NCBI RefSeq assembly: GCF_001975705.1
Contig: NZ_CP015093.1
Span: 2,108,001 to 2,172,000 of the forward strand
Direction of reading: 5' to 3'
Length of the DNA stretch: 64,000 nt
Source: Salipiger abyssi
Lineage (GTDB): Bacteria > Pseudomonadota > Alphaproteobacteria > Rhodobacterales > Rhodobacteraceae
Shown: positions 33,297 through 41,812 of the stretch, piece by piece
Position numbering within the stretch: the stretch's first letter is position 1
Layout of the letters: every line of letters starts with the position of its first letter
Program-made: the position numbers and the translations under genes
Notes under the pieces: model-generated
Told to the model about the DNA's origin: nothing
Database searches by the model: none
What the model saw: only the letters and a program-made list of their open reading frames with translations

Positions 33297-35024
33297 ATGG
33301 CAGGCACGGCGTTGGGAAGGCTTCGGAGCGCGGGGATCGCACTGGCGCTCGCGGCGGGTCTGGCGGGGCCTGTGGCGGCGAACAGTCTTTCGGGCGGCTA
33401 CCTGGCCGCGCGTCAGGCGAGCTTCCTCGGCGATTTCAAGGCGGCGGCGGACTATTACGGCCGCGCCATCGCCTTCGATCCGGGCAATCCCGAGCTGATG
33501 GAGCGCGCCACGCTGGCCAATCTTTCGCTCGGCGATATCGAGCACGCGGTGGAGCTGGCGGACCGGCTCACGGAACAGGGGATCCAGAGCCAGATTGGCC
33601 ATATGGCGCAAGTCGCCGATCTCTCGCAGCGCGAGGACTACGACGCGCTGCTGAAGCGGATCGACGACAAGAAGGCCATCGGCCCGCTGGTCGACGGGCT
33701 GGCCGGCGCCTGGGCCGAGCTCGGGCGCGGCGACATGAGCGCGGCGCTGGTCGCCTTCGACAAGGTCGGCGAGGAAAAAGGCTTTGCCGCCTTCGCCGCC
33801 TATCACAAGGCGATGGCGCTGGCCTCGGTCGGCGATTTCGAGGGTGCCGAGACGATCTTTGCCGGGCGTCAGGCGGGCAGCATGCAGCTCACGCGGCGGG
33901 CGATTATGGCGCGCTCGGAGATCCTCAGCCAGCTCGACCGGCAGGACCAAGCGGTCGCGATGATCGAGGAGGGCTTTCCGCAGCCCCGCGATCCCGGGCT
34001 TGAGGAGATGCGTCAGGCGCTGGTCGAGGGCGAACGGCTGCCCTTCACCTATGTGACCTCCGCCAAGGACGGCATCGCCGAGGTGTTCTATACCCTGGCG
34101 GGTGCGCTGGCCAACGAGGCCAATGACGATTTCACCCTGCTTTACTCCCGCATCGCCGAGTATCTGCGCCCGGATCATGCGGGCGCGATCCTGCTCTCGG
34201 CGAGCCTGCTGGAAAGCCTCGGGCAGTACGATCTGGCTGTGGCCACCTACAAGCGCGTACCGCGCGACGACCCCTCCTATCACGCCGCCGAGCTGGGCCG
34301 CGCCGAGGCGTTGCGCTCGGCCGACAAGGTCGATGCGGCGGTCGAGGTGCTCGAACAGCTGGCCGACACCCACGGCGATCAGGCCACTGTGCAATCGGCG
34401 CTGGGCGACATGATGCGTCAGCTCGAACGCTATGACGAGGCGGTTGCCGCCTATGACGCGGCGCTTGAGAGCTTCGACGGCACGCACCCGTCGCAATGGT
34501 TCCTCTATTATGCACGCGGCATCTCCAAGGAGCGGCTGAAAAACTGGGACGGTGCCGAGGCCGATTTCCGCGAGGCGCTGGAGCTCAATCCGGAACAGCC
34601 GCAGGTGCTGAACTATCTCGGCTATTCGCTGGTCGAGCATCAGGAAAAGCTCGACGAGGCGCTGAAGATGATCGAACGCGCGGTCTCGGCGCAGCCGCAG
34701 AGCGGCTATATCGTCGACAGCCTGGGCTGGGCGCTCTACCGCCTGGGCCGCTACGAGGAGGCGGTCGTGCATATGGAGCGCGCCGCCGAACTGATGCCGG
34801 TGGACCCGGTGGTCAACGACCATCTGGGCGATGTCTACTGGGCGGTGGGCCGCGATCTGGAGGCGGAATTCCAGTGGAAACGGGCGCTGAGCTTTGTCAA
34901 CTGGAGCGATGCCTCCGACGAGATCGACCCCGAGCGCATCCGGCACAAGCTTCGCGTCGGGCTCGACCAGGTGCTCGCCGAGGAAGGCGCGCCGCCGCTC
35001 AAGGTGGCCAATGGCGCCGATTGA
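33297..35024 (+). CDS. TPR-repeat periplasmic or envelope protein
   Basis: The 575-residue protein has a signal peptide (LRSAGIALALAAGLAGPVAA) and about a dozen helical repeats. TPR units are clear, for example DFKAAADYYGRAIAFDPGNPELMERATL, LKNWDGAEADFREALELNPEQPQVLNYLGYSLVEHQEKLDEALKMIERAV and LGRYEEAVVHMERAAELMPVDPVVNDHLGDVYWAVG. The start at 33297 is chosen because AGGAGG precedes it; an ATG seven codons earlier would spoil the signal peptide. It overlaps ispE by 14 bases, an arrangement I associate with Rhodobacterales. It is likely a protein-interaction scaffold; partners unknown. Confidence 0.9.
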   Translation: MAGTALGRLRSAGIALALAAGLAGPVAANSLSGGYLAARQASFLGDFKAAADYYGRAIAFDPGNPELMERATLANLSLGDIEHAVELADRLTEQGIQSQIGHMAQVADLSQREDYDALLKRIDDKKAIGPLVDGLAGAWAELGRGDMSAALVAFDKVGEEKGFAAFAAYHKAMALASVGDFEGAETIFAGRQAGSMQLTRRAIMARSEILSQLDRQDQAVAMIEEGFPQPRDPGLEEMRQALVEGERLPFTYVTSAKDGIAEVFYTLAGALANEANDDFTLLYSRIAEYLRPDHAGAILLSASLLESLGQYDLAVATYKRVPRDDPSYHAAELGRAEALRSADKVDAAVEVLEQLADTHGDQATVQSALGDMMRQLERYDEAVAAYDAALESFDGTHPSQWFLYYARGISKERLKNWDGAEADFREALELNPEQPQVLNYLGYSLVEHQEKLDEALKMIERAVSAQPQSGYIVDSLGWALYRLGRYEEAVVHMERAAELMPVDPVVNDHLGDVYWAVGRDLEAEFQWKRALSFVNWSDASDEIDPERIRHKLRVGLDQVLAEEGAPPLKVANGAD

Positions 35025-35886
35025 GGTTTTTGCCCCGGCAAAGATCAATCTGACACTGCATGTCACCGGACGCCGGGCCGATGGCTATCACCTGCTGGAT
35101 TCGCTGGTCTGTTTCGCCTCCATCGGCGACCGGCTGGTGCTGAGCGCGGCGGATGCGCTGTCGCTCGAGGTGACCGGGCCGGAGGGCGCGGGCCTGCCTG
35201 CGGGGCCGGACAATCTCGCCCTGCGTGCCGCCGCCTGCCTGGCCGGCGAGGCTGGCGCGGCGATGGTGCTGGAAAAGGCCCTGCCGATGGCCTCCGGGAT
35301 CGGCGGCGGTTCGGCGGATGCGGCGGCGGCGATGCGCGGGATGCTGCACCTGCGGGGCCGCGTGCCCGGGGATGCCGAGGCCGAGGCGGCGCTGCGGCTC
35401 GGGGCGGATGTGCCCATGTGCCTCGCCTGCCACCCGCTGCGGGCGCGCGGCATCGGCGAGCGGCTGGAGCCGGTGACGCTGCCGCAACTGCATGCGGTGC
35501 TGGCCAATCCCCGCTGTCCGGTGGCGACGCCCGACATCTTTCGCACGCTGGAGCGCCGCGACAACCCGCCGATGCCCGACCCGCTGCCGGATCTCTCCGC
35601 CCCGGAGGCGCTGCTGAGCTTCCTGGCGGAAATGCGCAACGATCTGGAGGCGCCGGCGCGGGCGGTGGAGCCGGTGATCACGGAGGTGCTGAGCGCGCTC
35701 TCGGCGCTGCCGGGCTGCGCGCTGGCGCGGATGTCGGGATCGGGCGCCACCTGTTTCGGGCTGTTCCCGGGGCAGGGCGGCGCCGCAAGCGCCGCAAGCG
35801 AGTTGCGGCGGGCACATCCGGACTGGTGGGTTGCGGACTGCGTGCTGGGCGATGCCTCTGACGTCGCCCGCCCGCGGGCTCAGTAG
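35011..35886 (+). CDS. ispE: 4-diphosphocytidyl-2-C-methyl-D-erythritol kinase
   Basis: The 291-residue GHMP kinase phosphorylates the 2-hydroxyl of CDP-methylerythritol in the MEP isoprenoid pathway. VFAPAKINLTLHVTGRRADGYHLLDSLV is the N-terminal motif, PMASGIGGGSADAAAAMR the ATP-binding glycine loop, and RMSGSGATCFGLF the third motif. The start ATG overlaps the TPR gene. It converges with the polyprenyl synthase gene, overlapping by seven bases, so two isoprenoid genes lie tail to tail. Confidence 0.95.
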   Translation: MAPIEVFAPAKINLTLHVTGRRADGYHLLDSLVCFASIGDRLVLSAADALSLEVTGPEGAGLPAGPDNLALRAAACLAGEAGAAMVLEKALPMASGIGGGSADAAAAMRGMLHLRGRVPGDAEAEAALRLGADVPMCLACHPLRARGIGERLEPVTLPQLHAVLANPRCPVATPDIFRTLERRDNPPMPDPLPDLSAPEALLSFLAEMRNDLEAPARAVEPVITEVLSALSALPGCALARMSGSGATCFGLFPGQGGAASAASELRRAHPDWWVADCVLGDASDVARPRAQ

Positions 35887-36881
35887 AGCCGCGCCACCAC
35901 GAAATCTGCCAGTTCGATCAGCAGGTCGCGCAGCTCGCTCTCGGGCAGCACCGCCAGGGACTTCTTGGCCTTTTCCGACCAGCCGAGCGCGTCGTCGCGG
36001 GTGACTTCCAGCGCGCCGTGACGGTCGAGCAGCGCCAGCGCATGCTCCAGATCGCCCTCCTGCTGGTCGCCCTTCTCGATGACCCGCACCCAGAAGGCGC
36101 GCTCTTCGTCATCGGCGGCGGCCACCGCCTTGATCACCGGCAGGGTCAGCTTGCGCTCGCGGAAATCGTCTCCGACATTCTTGCCGGTGGCCGCGCTGTC
36201 GCCCTGATAATCGAGCAGGTCGTCGGCGATCTGGAAGGCGATCCCCAGCGCGTCGCCATAGGTGAAGAGCGCCTGCACATGCGCCTCCTCGACGCCGGCG
36301 ATCACCCCGCCGACCTCGGTCGCGGCAGAGAACAGCGCCGCCGTCTTGCCGCGCACCACTTGCAGATAGATGTCTTCGTCGGTGCGCAGATCCTGCGCTG
36401 CGGTGAGCTGGAGCACCTCGCCCTCGGCAATGGTGGCGGCGGCGTTCGACAGGATGTCGAGCACCCGCAGATTGCCCGGCTCGACCATCAGCTGGAAGGC
36501 GCGCGCAAAGAGGTAATCGCCCACCAGCACGCTGGATTTGTTGTCCCAGAGCAGGTTGGCCGTGGGCCGCCCGCGCCGCTGGCTGCTTTCGTCGACCACG
36601 TCGTCATGCAGCAGCGTCGCGGTGTGGATGAACTCCACCGTCGCGGCCAGATGCACATGGAAGGGGCCGTCATAGCCGCACATCCGCGCCGAGGCGAGCG
36701 TCAGCAGCGGGCGCAGGCGCTTGCCGCCGGCCTCCACCAGATGCGCGGTGACCTCCGGAATGCGCGGCGCGTGTTTCGACGCCATGCGCTCGCGGATCAG
36801 CGCATTGACGCTGGCCATATCTTCGGAAAGCAGCGCGGCAAGCCGGTCATGCGGCTTTTGGTTCGGCGTATCCAGGCCCAT
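35880..36881 (-). CDS. ispB: Polyprenyl diphosphate synthase (octaprenyl/decaprenyl type)
   Basis: The 333-residue trans-prenyltransferase makes the side chain of ubiquinone. The first Asp-rich motif is LLHDDVVDESSQRRGRPT (about residue 90) and the second is AFQIADDLLDYQGD (about residue 215). GGKRLRPLLTL is the usual IPP-binding region. Length fits long-chain synthases. The ATG at 36881 (or TTG one codon earlier) is the start. It is divergent from the DUF2007 gene. Confidence 0.92.
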   Translation of the reverse strand: MGLDTPNQKPHDRLAALLSEDMASVNALIRERMASKHAPRIPEVTAHLVEAGGKRLRPLLTLASARMCGYDGPFHVHLAATVEFIHTATLLHDDVVDESSQRRGRPTANLLWDNKSSVLVGDYLFARAFQLMVEPGNLRVLDILSNAAATIAEGEVLQLTAAQDLRTDEDIYLQVVRGKTAALFSAATEVGGVIAGVEEAHVQALFTYGDALGIAFQIADDLLDYQGDSAATGKNVGDDFRERKLTLPVIKAVAAADDEERAFWVRVIEKGDQQEGDLEHALALLDRHGALEVTRDDALGWSEKAKKSLAVLPESELRDLLIELADFVVARLY

Positions 36882-36936
36882 CAAACCCTCGGCATAAGGC
36901 TCGACAAGGCGGCAGCCCTGTCCTTACATCCCCAGT

Positions 36937-37152
36937 ATGGAAGAGCTTTTACGCACCACCGACATCACGCTGATCCCGCTGGTCAAAACCCTCCTCGACG
37001 AGGAGGGTATAGACAGCTTCGAGCTGGACGTAAATATGAGCGTTCTCGAAGGCAGTCTGGGCATTCTGCCGCGCCGTCTCATGGTGCGCTCGGACGAGAT
37101 CGACGACGCCCGCCGCATCCTGCGCATGAACGGAGTGAAGTTTGAGGGCTGA
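36937..37152 (+). CDS. DUF2007 small protein
   Basis: The 71-residue protein matches DUF2007 ('putative signal transducing protein'): LLRTTDITLIPLVKTLLDEEGIDSFELDVNMSVLEGSLGILPRRLMVRSDEIDDARRIL. This small alpha-beta fold resembles the PII-like group. Its end overlaps the next methyltransferase gene by 11 bases, so coupling is likely. Function is unknown. Confidence 0.88.
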   Translation: MEELLRTTDITLIPLVKTLLDEEGIDSFELDVNMSVLEGSLGILPRRLMVRSDEIDDARRILRMNGVKFEG

Positions 37153-37915
37153 TCCCTTTGCCGAGGCGGCGCTGACGCGCAACGCGTTCCTCGGCGGGCG
37201 GGTGCAGCTCTGGCAGCCGCTCGAAGGCTATCGCGCGGGCATCGACCCGGTGCTGCTGGCCGCAACCGTGCCGGCGCGGGCGGGCCAGAGCGTGCTGGAG
37301 CTGGGCTGCGGCGCGGCGCCGGCGCTCTGTTGTCTGGGTGTGCGGGTGGCGGGGCTGGTGCTCACCGGGCTGGAGATCCAGCCGGCCTATGCGGCGCTGG
37401 CCCGCCGGAACCTCGCCGAGAACGCTTTGACCGGCACGGTGATCGAGGGCGACATCGCCGACCCACCCGCCGTGCTGAAGGCGCAGCGCTTCGATCACGT
37501 CATCGCCAACCCGCCCTATTTCGAGGCTGCCAGCCGCAGCGCCGCGCCCGATGCCGGGCGCGAGACGGCGCTGGCCGGCCCGGTGCCGCTTGCCGCCTGG
37601 GTGGCGCTTGCGGCCAAACGTCTCGCCCCGCGCGGCACCGCGACCTTCATCCAGCGCGCCGAGCGCCTGCCGGAGCTGATCTCCGCCATGCAGGCGGGGC
37701 TGGGATCGCTGGAGCTCTGGCCGCTGGCGCCGCGCGAGGGCCGCGCGCCTCGGCTGATTCTCGCCCGCGGGCGCAAGGGTGGCCGGGCGGCTTTTCGCCT
37801 GCATGCGCCGCTACTTCTGCATGCGGGCGCGGCCCATCTTGAAGACGGCGAGGACTATACCGACGTCATTCGTGCGGTGCTGCGGGAAGGCGATGCGCTC
37901 AATTTCCCGCCGTGA
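37142..37915 (+). CDS. tRNA1(Val) A37 N6-methyltransferase-like (TrmN6/YfiC) enzyme
   Basis: The 257-residue protein has a TTG start. N-terminal FLGGRVQLWQPLEGYRAGIDPVLLAATVP is typical of YfiC-like enzymes. SAM motif I is VLELGCGAAPALCCLG and the amino-methyltransferase motif NPPY is in FDHVIANPPYFEAASR. GLEIQPAYAALARRN is motif II. The family modifies A37 of tRNA-Val in E. coli; some relatives methylate other nucleic acids or proteins, so the exact substrate is uncertain. Confidence 0.87.
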   Translation: MRADPFAEAALTRNAFLGGRVQLWQPLEGYRAGIDPVLLAATVPARAGQSVLELGCGAAPALCCLGVRVAGLVLTGLEIQPAYAALARRNLAENALTGTVIEGDIADPPAVLKAQRFDHVIANPPYFEAASRSAAPDAGRETALAGPVPLAAWVALAAKRLAPRGTATFIQRAERLPELISAMQAGLGSLELWPLAPREGRAPRLILARGRKGGRAAFRLHAPLLLHAGAAHLEDGEDYTDVIRAVLREGDALNFPP

Positions 37916-38028
37916 CCGCCCAGTGCATGACGCATGGTAAGGGAATGTTGATGTCGTTTGCACCTGCGGCGTGACTTGAATCGCCGGATGTGCTGCACTG
38001 GAGGCTCAACCCAGCAAAGGAGGAAAGT

Positions 38029-38202
38029 ATGAGCTTGAGTTCGCATCTTCAGGAACTGAAGAAGAAGCACGAGAACCTCTCGACCGCTGTGGAAGATCTG
38101 CAACGCAGTCCCAGCGCTGACGGCCTGCATGTCGCCACGCTCAAGAAGCAGAAATTGCGCCTCAAGGAAGAGATCACCCGGCTGAGCGAACAGCCGCACT
38201 GA
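38029..38202 (+). CDS. DUF465 (YdcH-like) small coiled-coil protein
   Basis: The 57-residue protein MSLSSHLQELKKKHENLSTAVEDLQRSPSADGLHVATLKKQKLRLKEEITRL is mostly two charged helices with LKKQKLRLKEEI, the hallmark of DUF465. It is probably a short coiled-coil hairpin. A very strong ribosome site AGGAGGAA precedes the ATG. Such proteins are common and abundant in alphaproteobacteria, with no agreed role. Confidence 0.88.
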   Translation: MSLSSHLQELKKKHENLSTAVEDLQRSPSADGLHVATLKKQKLRLKEEITRLSEQPH

Positions 38203-38274
38203 TCCGCTACTCCTCACGACCCGGGTCCGGTGGCGCATGAGGCCGCCGGCCCCTCGGAACCATCCAGCAAGAGA

Positions 38275-39216
38275 CTAAGCCAGATCCGCGACCTGAATGA
38301 CCTGCTTTGACGGCAGGGTTTCCGTGTGTGTCCGGATCTCGCCGATCAGCCAGTTGCGATAGGCAACGATGCGGGCATCGTCCTCTTTGCCCGCAGCGCA
38401 AACAAAGCGATACCGCGCCGGCGTGCCGAGCGCGGTATCGTACGGTGCGACCAGCGTGCCGGCGCTCAGCGCATGCGCCGCCAGCGACGAACGCGTCAGG
38501 ATCACGCCGGCGCCGGCAAGGGCGGCGTCGATGGCATGGTCGGCCTGGCTGAACCGGGTGGGGGCGATGGCGGGCCGCTCGATGCCGCAGGCCCGGAACC
38601 ACGCTGCCCAGTCCGGGCGGGGCGAGATGAAATCCGTGCTCTCCTCGGCGAGAAGCGGCGCTTGCAGCAGGCTTTCCGGCGTGGGAAAGCGCGCGGCCAG
38701 CGCCGGGGTCATCATCGGCGAGAGCCATTCCTCCATCAGATCCATCGACCAGAGCGACGGCTCGGATTCGATGCGGTAGCGGATCGCCACGTCGACCTCG
38801 TCGCGCTCGAAATCCATCATCCGGAAATTCGCTGAAAAGCGCAGCTCGATCTCGGGGTGACATTGCGCGAATTCGAACAGCCGGGGCGACAGCCATTTCG
38901 CGGTGAAGGCGGGGCCGGCGGTGACCGTCAGCACTGGCCTGTCCTGCCGCCGCCGCGCCGCGCGCCAGGCCTCTTCGAGCCTCAGGAAGGCATCGGCGCA
39001 GCCCGGCGCCAGTGCGCGCCCGGCGGCGGTCAGCTCGACCGCGCGGTTCAGCCGTCGGAACAGCGGCGCGCCGAGATGCTCCTCCAGATTGCGGATCTGG
39101 AAGGAGAGCGCCGCCGGGGTGACGTTGAGCTCGCGCGCGGCCTCGGCAAAGGACATGTGGCGGGCGGCGGCGTCAAAGGCGCGCAGGGCGGTGAGGGGCG
39201 GTAGCCTGTCGGGCAT
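38275..39216 (-). CDS. LysR-family regulator (GcvA-like)
   Basis: The 313-residue regulator has a GcvA-type N terminus PPLTALRAFDAAARHMSFAEAARELNVTPAALSFQIRNLEEHLGAPLFRRLNRAVELT and an effector domain from about 90 (RPVLTVTAGPAFTAKWLSPRLFEFAQCHPEIELRFSANF, VDVAIRYRIE). This subgroup often controls a neighbouring divergent gene; here that is a 37-residue ORF. The effector is unknown. Confidence 0.9.
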   Translation of the reverse strand: MPDRLPPLTALRAFDAAARHMSFAEAARELNVTPAALSFQIRNLEEHLGAPLFRRLNRAVELTAAGRALAPGCADAFLRLEEAWRAARRRQDRPVLTVTAGPAFTAKWLSPRLFEFAQCHPEIELRFSANFRMMDFERDEVDVAIRYRIESEPSLWSMDLMEEWLSPMMTPALAARFPTPESLLQAPLLAEESTDFISPRPDWAAWFRACGIERPAIAPTRFSQADHAIDAALAGAGVILTRSSLAAHALSAGTLVAPYDTALGTPARYRFVCAAGKEDDARIVAYRNWLIGEIRTHTETLPSKQVIQVADLA

Positions 39217-39324
39217 GGTGAGTTAAGTTTTTCTTGTGTGATGGCCGAAATAGTCTCGTTTGTGCGCATCGTGACAGAAATTTACCCTGGGGTCAGTTCA
39301 AAATTTCTGAGTCAGGAGGCTGTC

Positions 39325-39438
39325 ATGATCGAGACCCATCGCGATCAGCGCTACCGCGATGCCTTTCGCGCCGCGCATCTGGCCCGAGGCGAAATGTTCA
39401 CCGCGATCTTCCGGATGCTGCGTCCGCGCCGTCACTGA
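39325..39438 (+). CDS. Very short protein divergent from the LysR gene
   Basis: The 37-residue frame MIETHRDQRYRDAFRAAHLARGEMFTAIFRMLRPRRH has an ideal AGGAGG site 8 bases before the ATG and a terminator 45 bases after the stop. It is basic and amphipathic, resembling the short arginine-rich proteins (DUF1127-like) of alphaproteobacteria. A longer frame from 39238 exists, but its first part looks non-native. Being divergent from a LysR gene makes it a candidate target. It is a probable, not certain, gene. Confidence 0.6.
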   Translation: MIETHRDQRYRDAFRAAHLARGEMFTAIFRMLRPRRH

Positions 39439-39479
39439 CCGAAGGCTCCCCGGCCCTGCGGTCTGGCGCGACTGCGCAG

Positions 39480-39520
39480 CAAAACGCCCCCGAACCGTAT
39501 GGCTCCGGGGGCGTTTTTTT
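39480..39520. terminator. Bidirectional rho-independent terminator
   Basis: ACGCCCCCG (39484-39492) pairs with CGGGGGCGT (39506-39514), followed by TTTTTT on the plus strand and preceded by AAAA, so a U-tract also appears on the minus strand. It ends both the small ORF and phaB. Confidence 0.9.
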
Positions 39521-39564
39521 GTCGCGCGGCCCTGGCGGATCACCGCCCGGGCCGGATCTGACGA

Positions 39565-40287
39565 TCAGACGAAGAACTGGCCGCCATTGGCCGAGATCGT
39601 CGAGCCGTTGAGGAAGGCCGCTTCGTCGGCGGCCAGGAACACCACGCAGCGCGCGATTTCCTCGGGCTCGCCCAGACGACCGGTGGGGATCTGTGCGATG
39701 ATCGACTCGCGGACCTTCTCCGGCACGGCCATGACCATCTCGGTGCCGATATAGCCTGGGCAGATGGCGTTGGCGGTGATGCCGTAGCGCGCGCCTTCCT
39801 GCGCCAGCGATTTCACGATGCCCAGATCGCCGGCCTTGGTCGCGGCATAGTTCACCTGCGCGAACTGGCCCTTCTGGCCGTTGATCGAGGAGATCACGAT
39901 GACGCGGCCGAACTTGCGCTCGCGCATGCCGGGCCAGATCGGGTGCACGGTGTTGAAGACGCCGGTGAGGTTGGTGTCGATCACCTCTTTCCACTGCTCC
40001 GGGGTCATCTTGTGGAACGGCGCGTCGCGGGTGATGCCGGCATTGGCGACCACCACGTCGATCGGGCCGAGATCGGCTTCGACCTGCGCGATACCGGCCT
40101 TGGAAGCCTCGTAATCCGCCGCGTTCCATTTGTAGGTCTTGATGCCCGTGGCTTCGGTGAAGGCCGCGGCCTTCTCGTCATTGCCGGCATAGGTTGCGGC
40201 CACGTCGTAGCCTTGTGCCTTCAGCGCTTTGGAGATCGCTTCGCCGATGCCCCGCGTGCCGCCTGTGACCAGTGCAACTCTCGCCAT
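39565..40287 (-). CDS. phaB: Acetoacetyl-CoA reductase
   Basis: The 240-residue SDR enzyme reduces acetoacetyl-CoA to (R)-3-hydroxybutyryl-CoA with NADPH for polyhydroxybutyrate synthesis. TGGTRGIGEA is the cofactor loop, NAGITRDAPFHKM is PhaB-specific, and the catalytic Ser-Tyr-Lys are in VIVISSINGQKGQFAQVNYAATKAG. GRLGEPEEIARCVVFLAADEAAF and the C-terminal GGQFFV fit. The start follows GGAGG. It lies downstream of phaA but probably has its own promoter, since a terminator separates them. Confidence 0.95.
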   Translation of the reverse strand: MARVALVTGGTRGIGEAISKALKAQGYDVAATYAGNDEKAAAFTEATGIKTYKWNAADYEASKAGIAQVEADLGPIDVVVANAGITRDAPFHKMTPEQWKEVIDTNLTGVFNTVHPIWPGMRERKFGRVIVISSINGQKGQFAQVNYAATKAGDLGIVKSLAQEGARYGITANAICPGYIGTEMVMAVPEKVRESIIAQIPTGRLGEPEEIARCVVFLAADEAAFLNGSTISANGGQFFV

Positions 40288-40347
40288 GATATCCTCCAGT
40301 CTGGCTTGAACTCTCAGGTAAGGTTGTTACCGAAAGAAGTTTCGATG

Positions 40348-40362
40348 CGCAACAATGTTGCG
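40348..40362 (-). promoter_or_regulatory. Perfect 15-bp palindrome upstream of phaB
   Basis: CGCAACAATGTTGCG lies 61 bases before the phaB start, downstream of the phaA terminator. It is a candidate operator for a PHA regulator; PhaR-type proteins bind TGC/GCA-rich palindromes, but the identity is inferred. Confidence 0.45.
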
Positions 40363-40397
40363 TGAAGATTTTACAACGACAAAAAGGCCGTCAAATG

Positions 40398-40422
40398 AAA
40401 AGGGGCGCCCATGGCGCCCCGA
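40398..40422 (-). terminator. Terminator after phaA
   Basis: GGGGCGCC (40402-40409) pairs with GGCGCCCC (40413-40420) with a 3-base loop. On the minus strand it is followed by TTTTCATTT, 20 bases past the phaA stop. Confidence 0.8.
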
Positions 40423-40441
40423 TCCGGAAAGCTCAGGCGCC

Positions 40442-41617
40442 TCACGGACGCTCCACGCAGACGGCAACGCCCATGCCGCCGCCGATGCAGAGCGTGGCGA
40501 GGCCTTTCTTGGCGTCGCGCCGCTGCATCTCGAAGAGCAGGGTGTTCAGCACCCGGCAGCCCGAAGCGCCGATCGGGTGGCCGATGGCGATGGCGCCGCC
40601 GTTCACGTTCACGATGGACGGATCCCAGCCCATGTCCTTGTTCACCGCGCAGGCCTGTGCGGCAAAGGCTTCGTTGGCTTCCACGAGGTCGAGATCGTCG
40701 ACGCTCCAGCCGGCCTTTTCCAGCGCCTTGCGCGAGGCGTAGATCGGGCCGACGCCCATGATCGACGGGTCGAGCCCGGCGGTGGCGTAGGAGGCGATGC
40801 GCGCCAGCGGGGTGATGCCGCGCTTTTCGGCATTGTCGGCGGACATCAGCAGCACGCCGGCGGCGCCGTCATTGATGCCCGAGGCGTTGGCCGCAGTCAC
40901 CGTGCCGTCCTTGGTGAAGGCCGGGCGCAGCTTTTGCATGTTCTCGATGGTGGCGCCGTGGCGGATGTATTCGTCCTTGTCGACGACGGTCTCGCCCTTG
41001 CGGGTCTTGATGGTGAAGGGAATCACCTCGTCGTCGAACTTGCCGGCGTTCTGCGCGGCCTCGGCCTTGTTCTGCGAGGCGAGCGCGAACTCGTCCTGCA
41101 TTTCGCGCGAGATCTGCCACTTCTCGGCGACGTTCTCGGCGGTCTGGCCCATGTGATAGCCGTTGAACGCGTCCCAGAGTCCGTCCCTGATCATGGTGTC
41201 GATGTATTTCACATCGCCCATCTTGTGGGCCACGCGCAGGTTCTGCGCATGCGGGGCCATCGACATGTTCTCCTGGCCGCCGGCGCAGACAATGTCGGCA
41301 TCGCCGAGCTGGATGTGCTGCGCCGCCAGCGCGACCGTGCGCAGGCCCGAGCCGCAGACCTGGTTGATGCTCCAGGCGGCGCTTTCCTGCGGCAGACCGG
41401 CATTGATATGTGCCTGACGGGCCGGGTTCTGGCCCTGGGCGGCGGTCAGCACCTGCCCGAGGATGGTTTCCGAAACCTCACCCTTTTCGATGCCGGCGCG
41501 CGCGACCAGCGCTTCGAGCACGGCGGCCCCCAGATCGTGCGCCGGGGTATTGGCGAACGAGCCCCCGAAACTGCCGACGGCGGTACGGGCCGCGGATGCG
41601 ATGACGACATTGGTCAT
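40442..41617 (-). CDS. phaA: Acetyl-CoA C-acetyltransferase (beta-ketothiolase)
   Basis: The 391-residue thiolase condenses two acetyl-CoA to acetoacetyl-CoA, the first step of PHB synthesis. The nucleophilic Cys is in [19 protein letters not shown] (about residue 88). [21 protein letters not shown] carries the catalytic His and [15 protein letters not shown] the second catalytic Cys. [11 protein letters not shown] is the NEAF motif. GGAGGAG precedes the start. With phaB it supplies hydroxybutyryl-CoA; a PHA synthase gene is not in this window. Confidence 0.96.
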   Translation of the reverse strand: MTNVVIASAARTAVGSFGGSFANTPAHDLGAAVLEALVARAGIEKGEVSETILGQVLTAAQGQNPARQAHINAGLPQESAAWSINQVCGSGLRTVALAAQHIQLGDADIVCAGGQENMSMAPHAQNLRVAHKMGDVKYIDTMIRDGLWDAFNGYHMGQTAENVAEKWQISREMQDEFALASQNKAEAAQNAGKFDDEVIPFTIKTRKGETVVDKDEYIRHGATIENMQKLRPAFTKDGTVTAANASGINDGAAGVLLMSADNAEKRGITPLARIASYATAGLDPSIMGVGPIYASRKALEKAGWSVDDLDLVEANEAFAAQACAVNKDMGWDPSIVNVNGGAIAIGHPIGASGCRVLNTLLFEMQRRDAKKGLATLCIGGGMGVAVCVERP

Positions 41618-41812
41618 GGATAACTCCTCCAAGCAGAGCGTGACTCAGGAGGCCCGGCCATCCGGCAAGACCTCCCGTTTTGATCTTGCGCTTTGTTCAT
41701 AGCGTGCCGCTGCGGCATGGGACAGTGCCTGTCTGCGGAAATCGCGGGCTGATAGCGCAAATGCTAGCGCAAAATTTCCGCACCGAGGGGCTGTTAGCGG
41801 ATGTCCGCGCGC

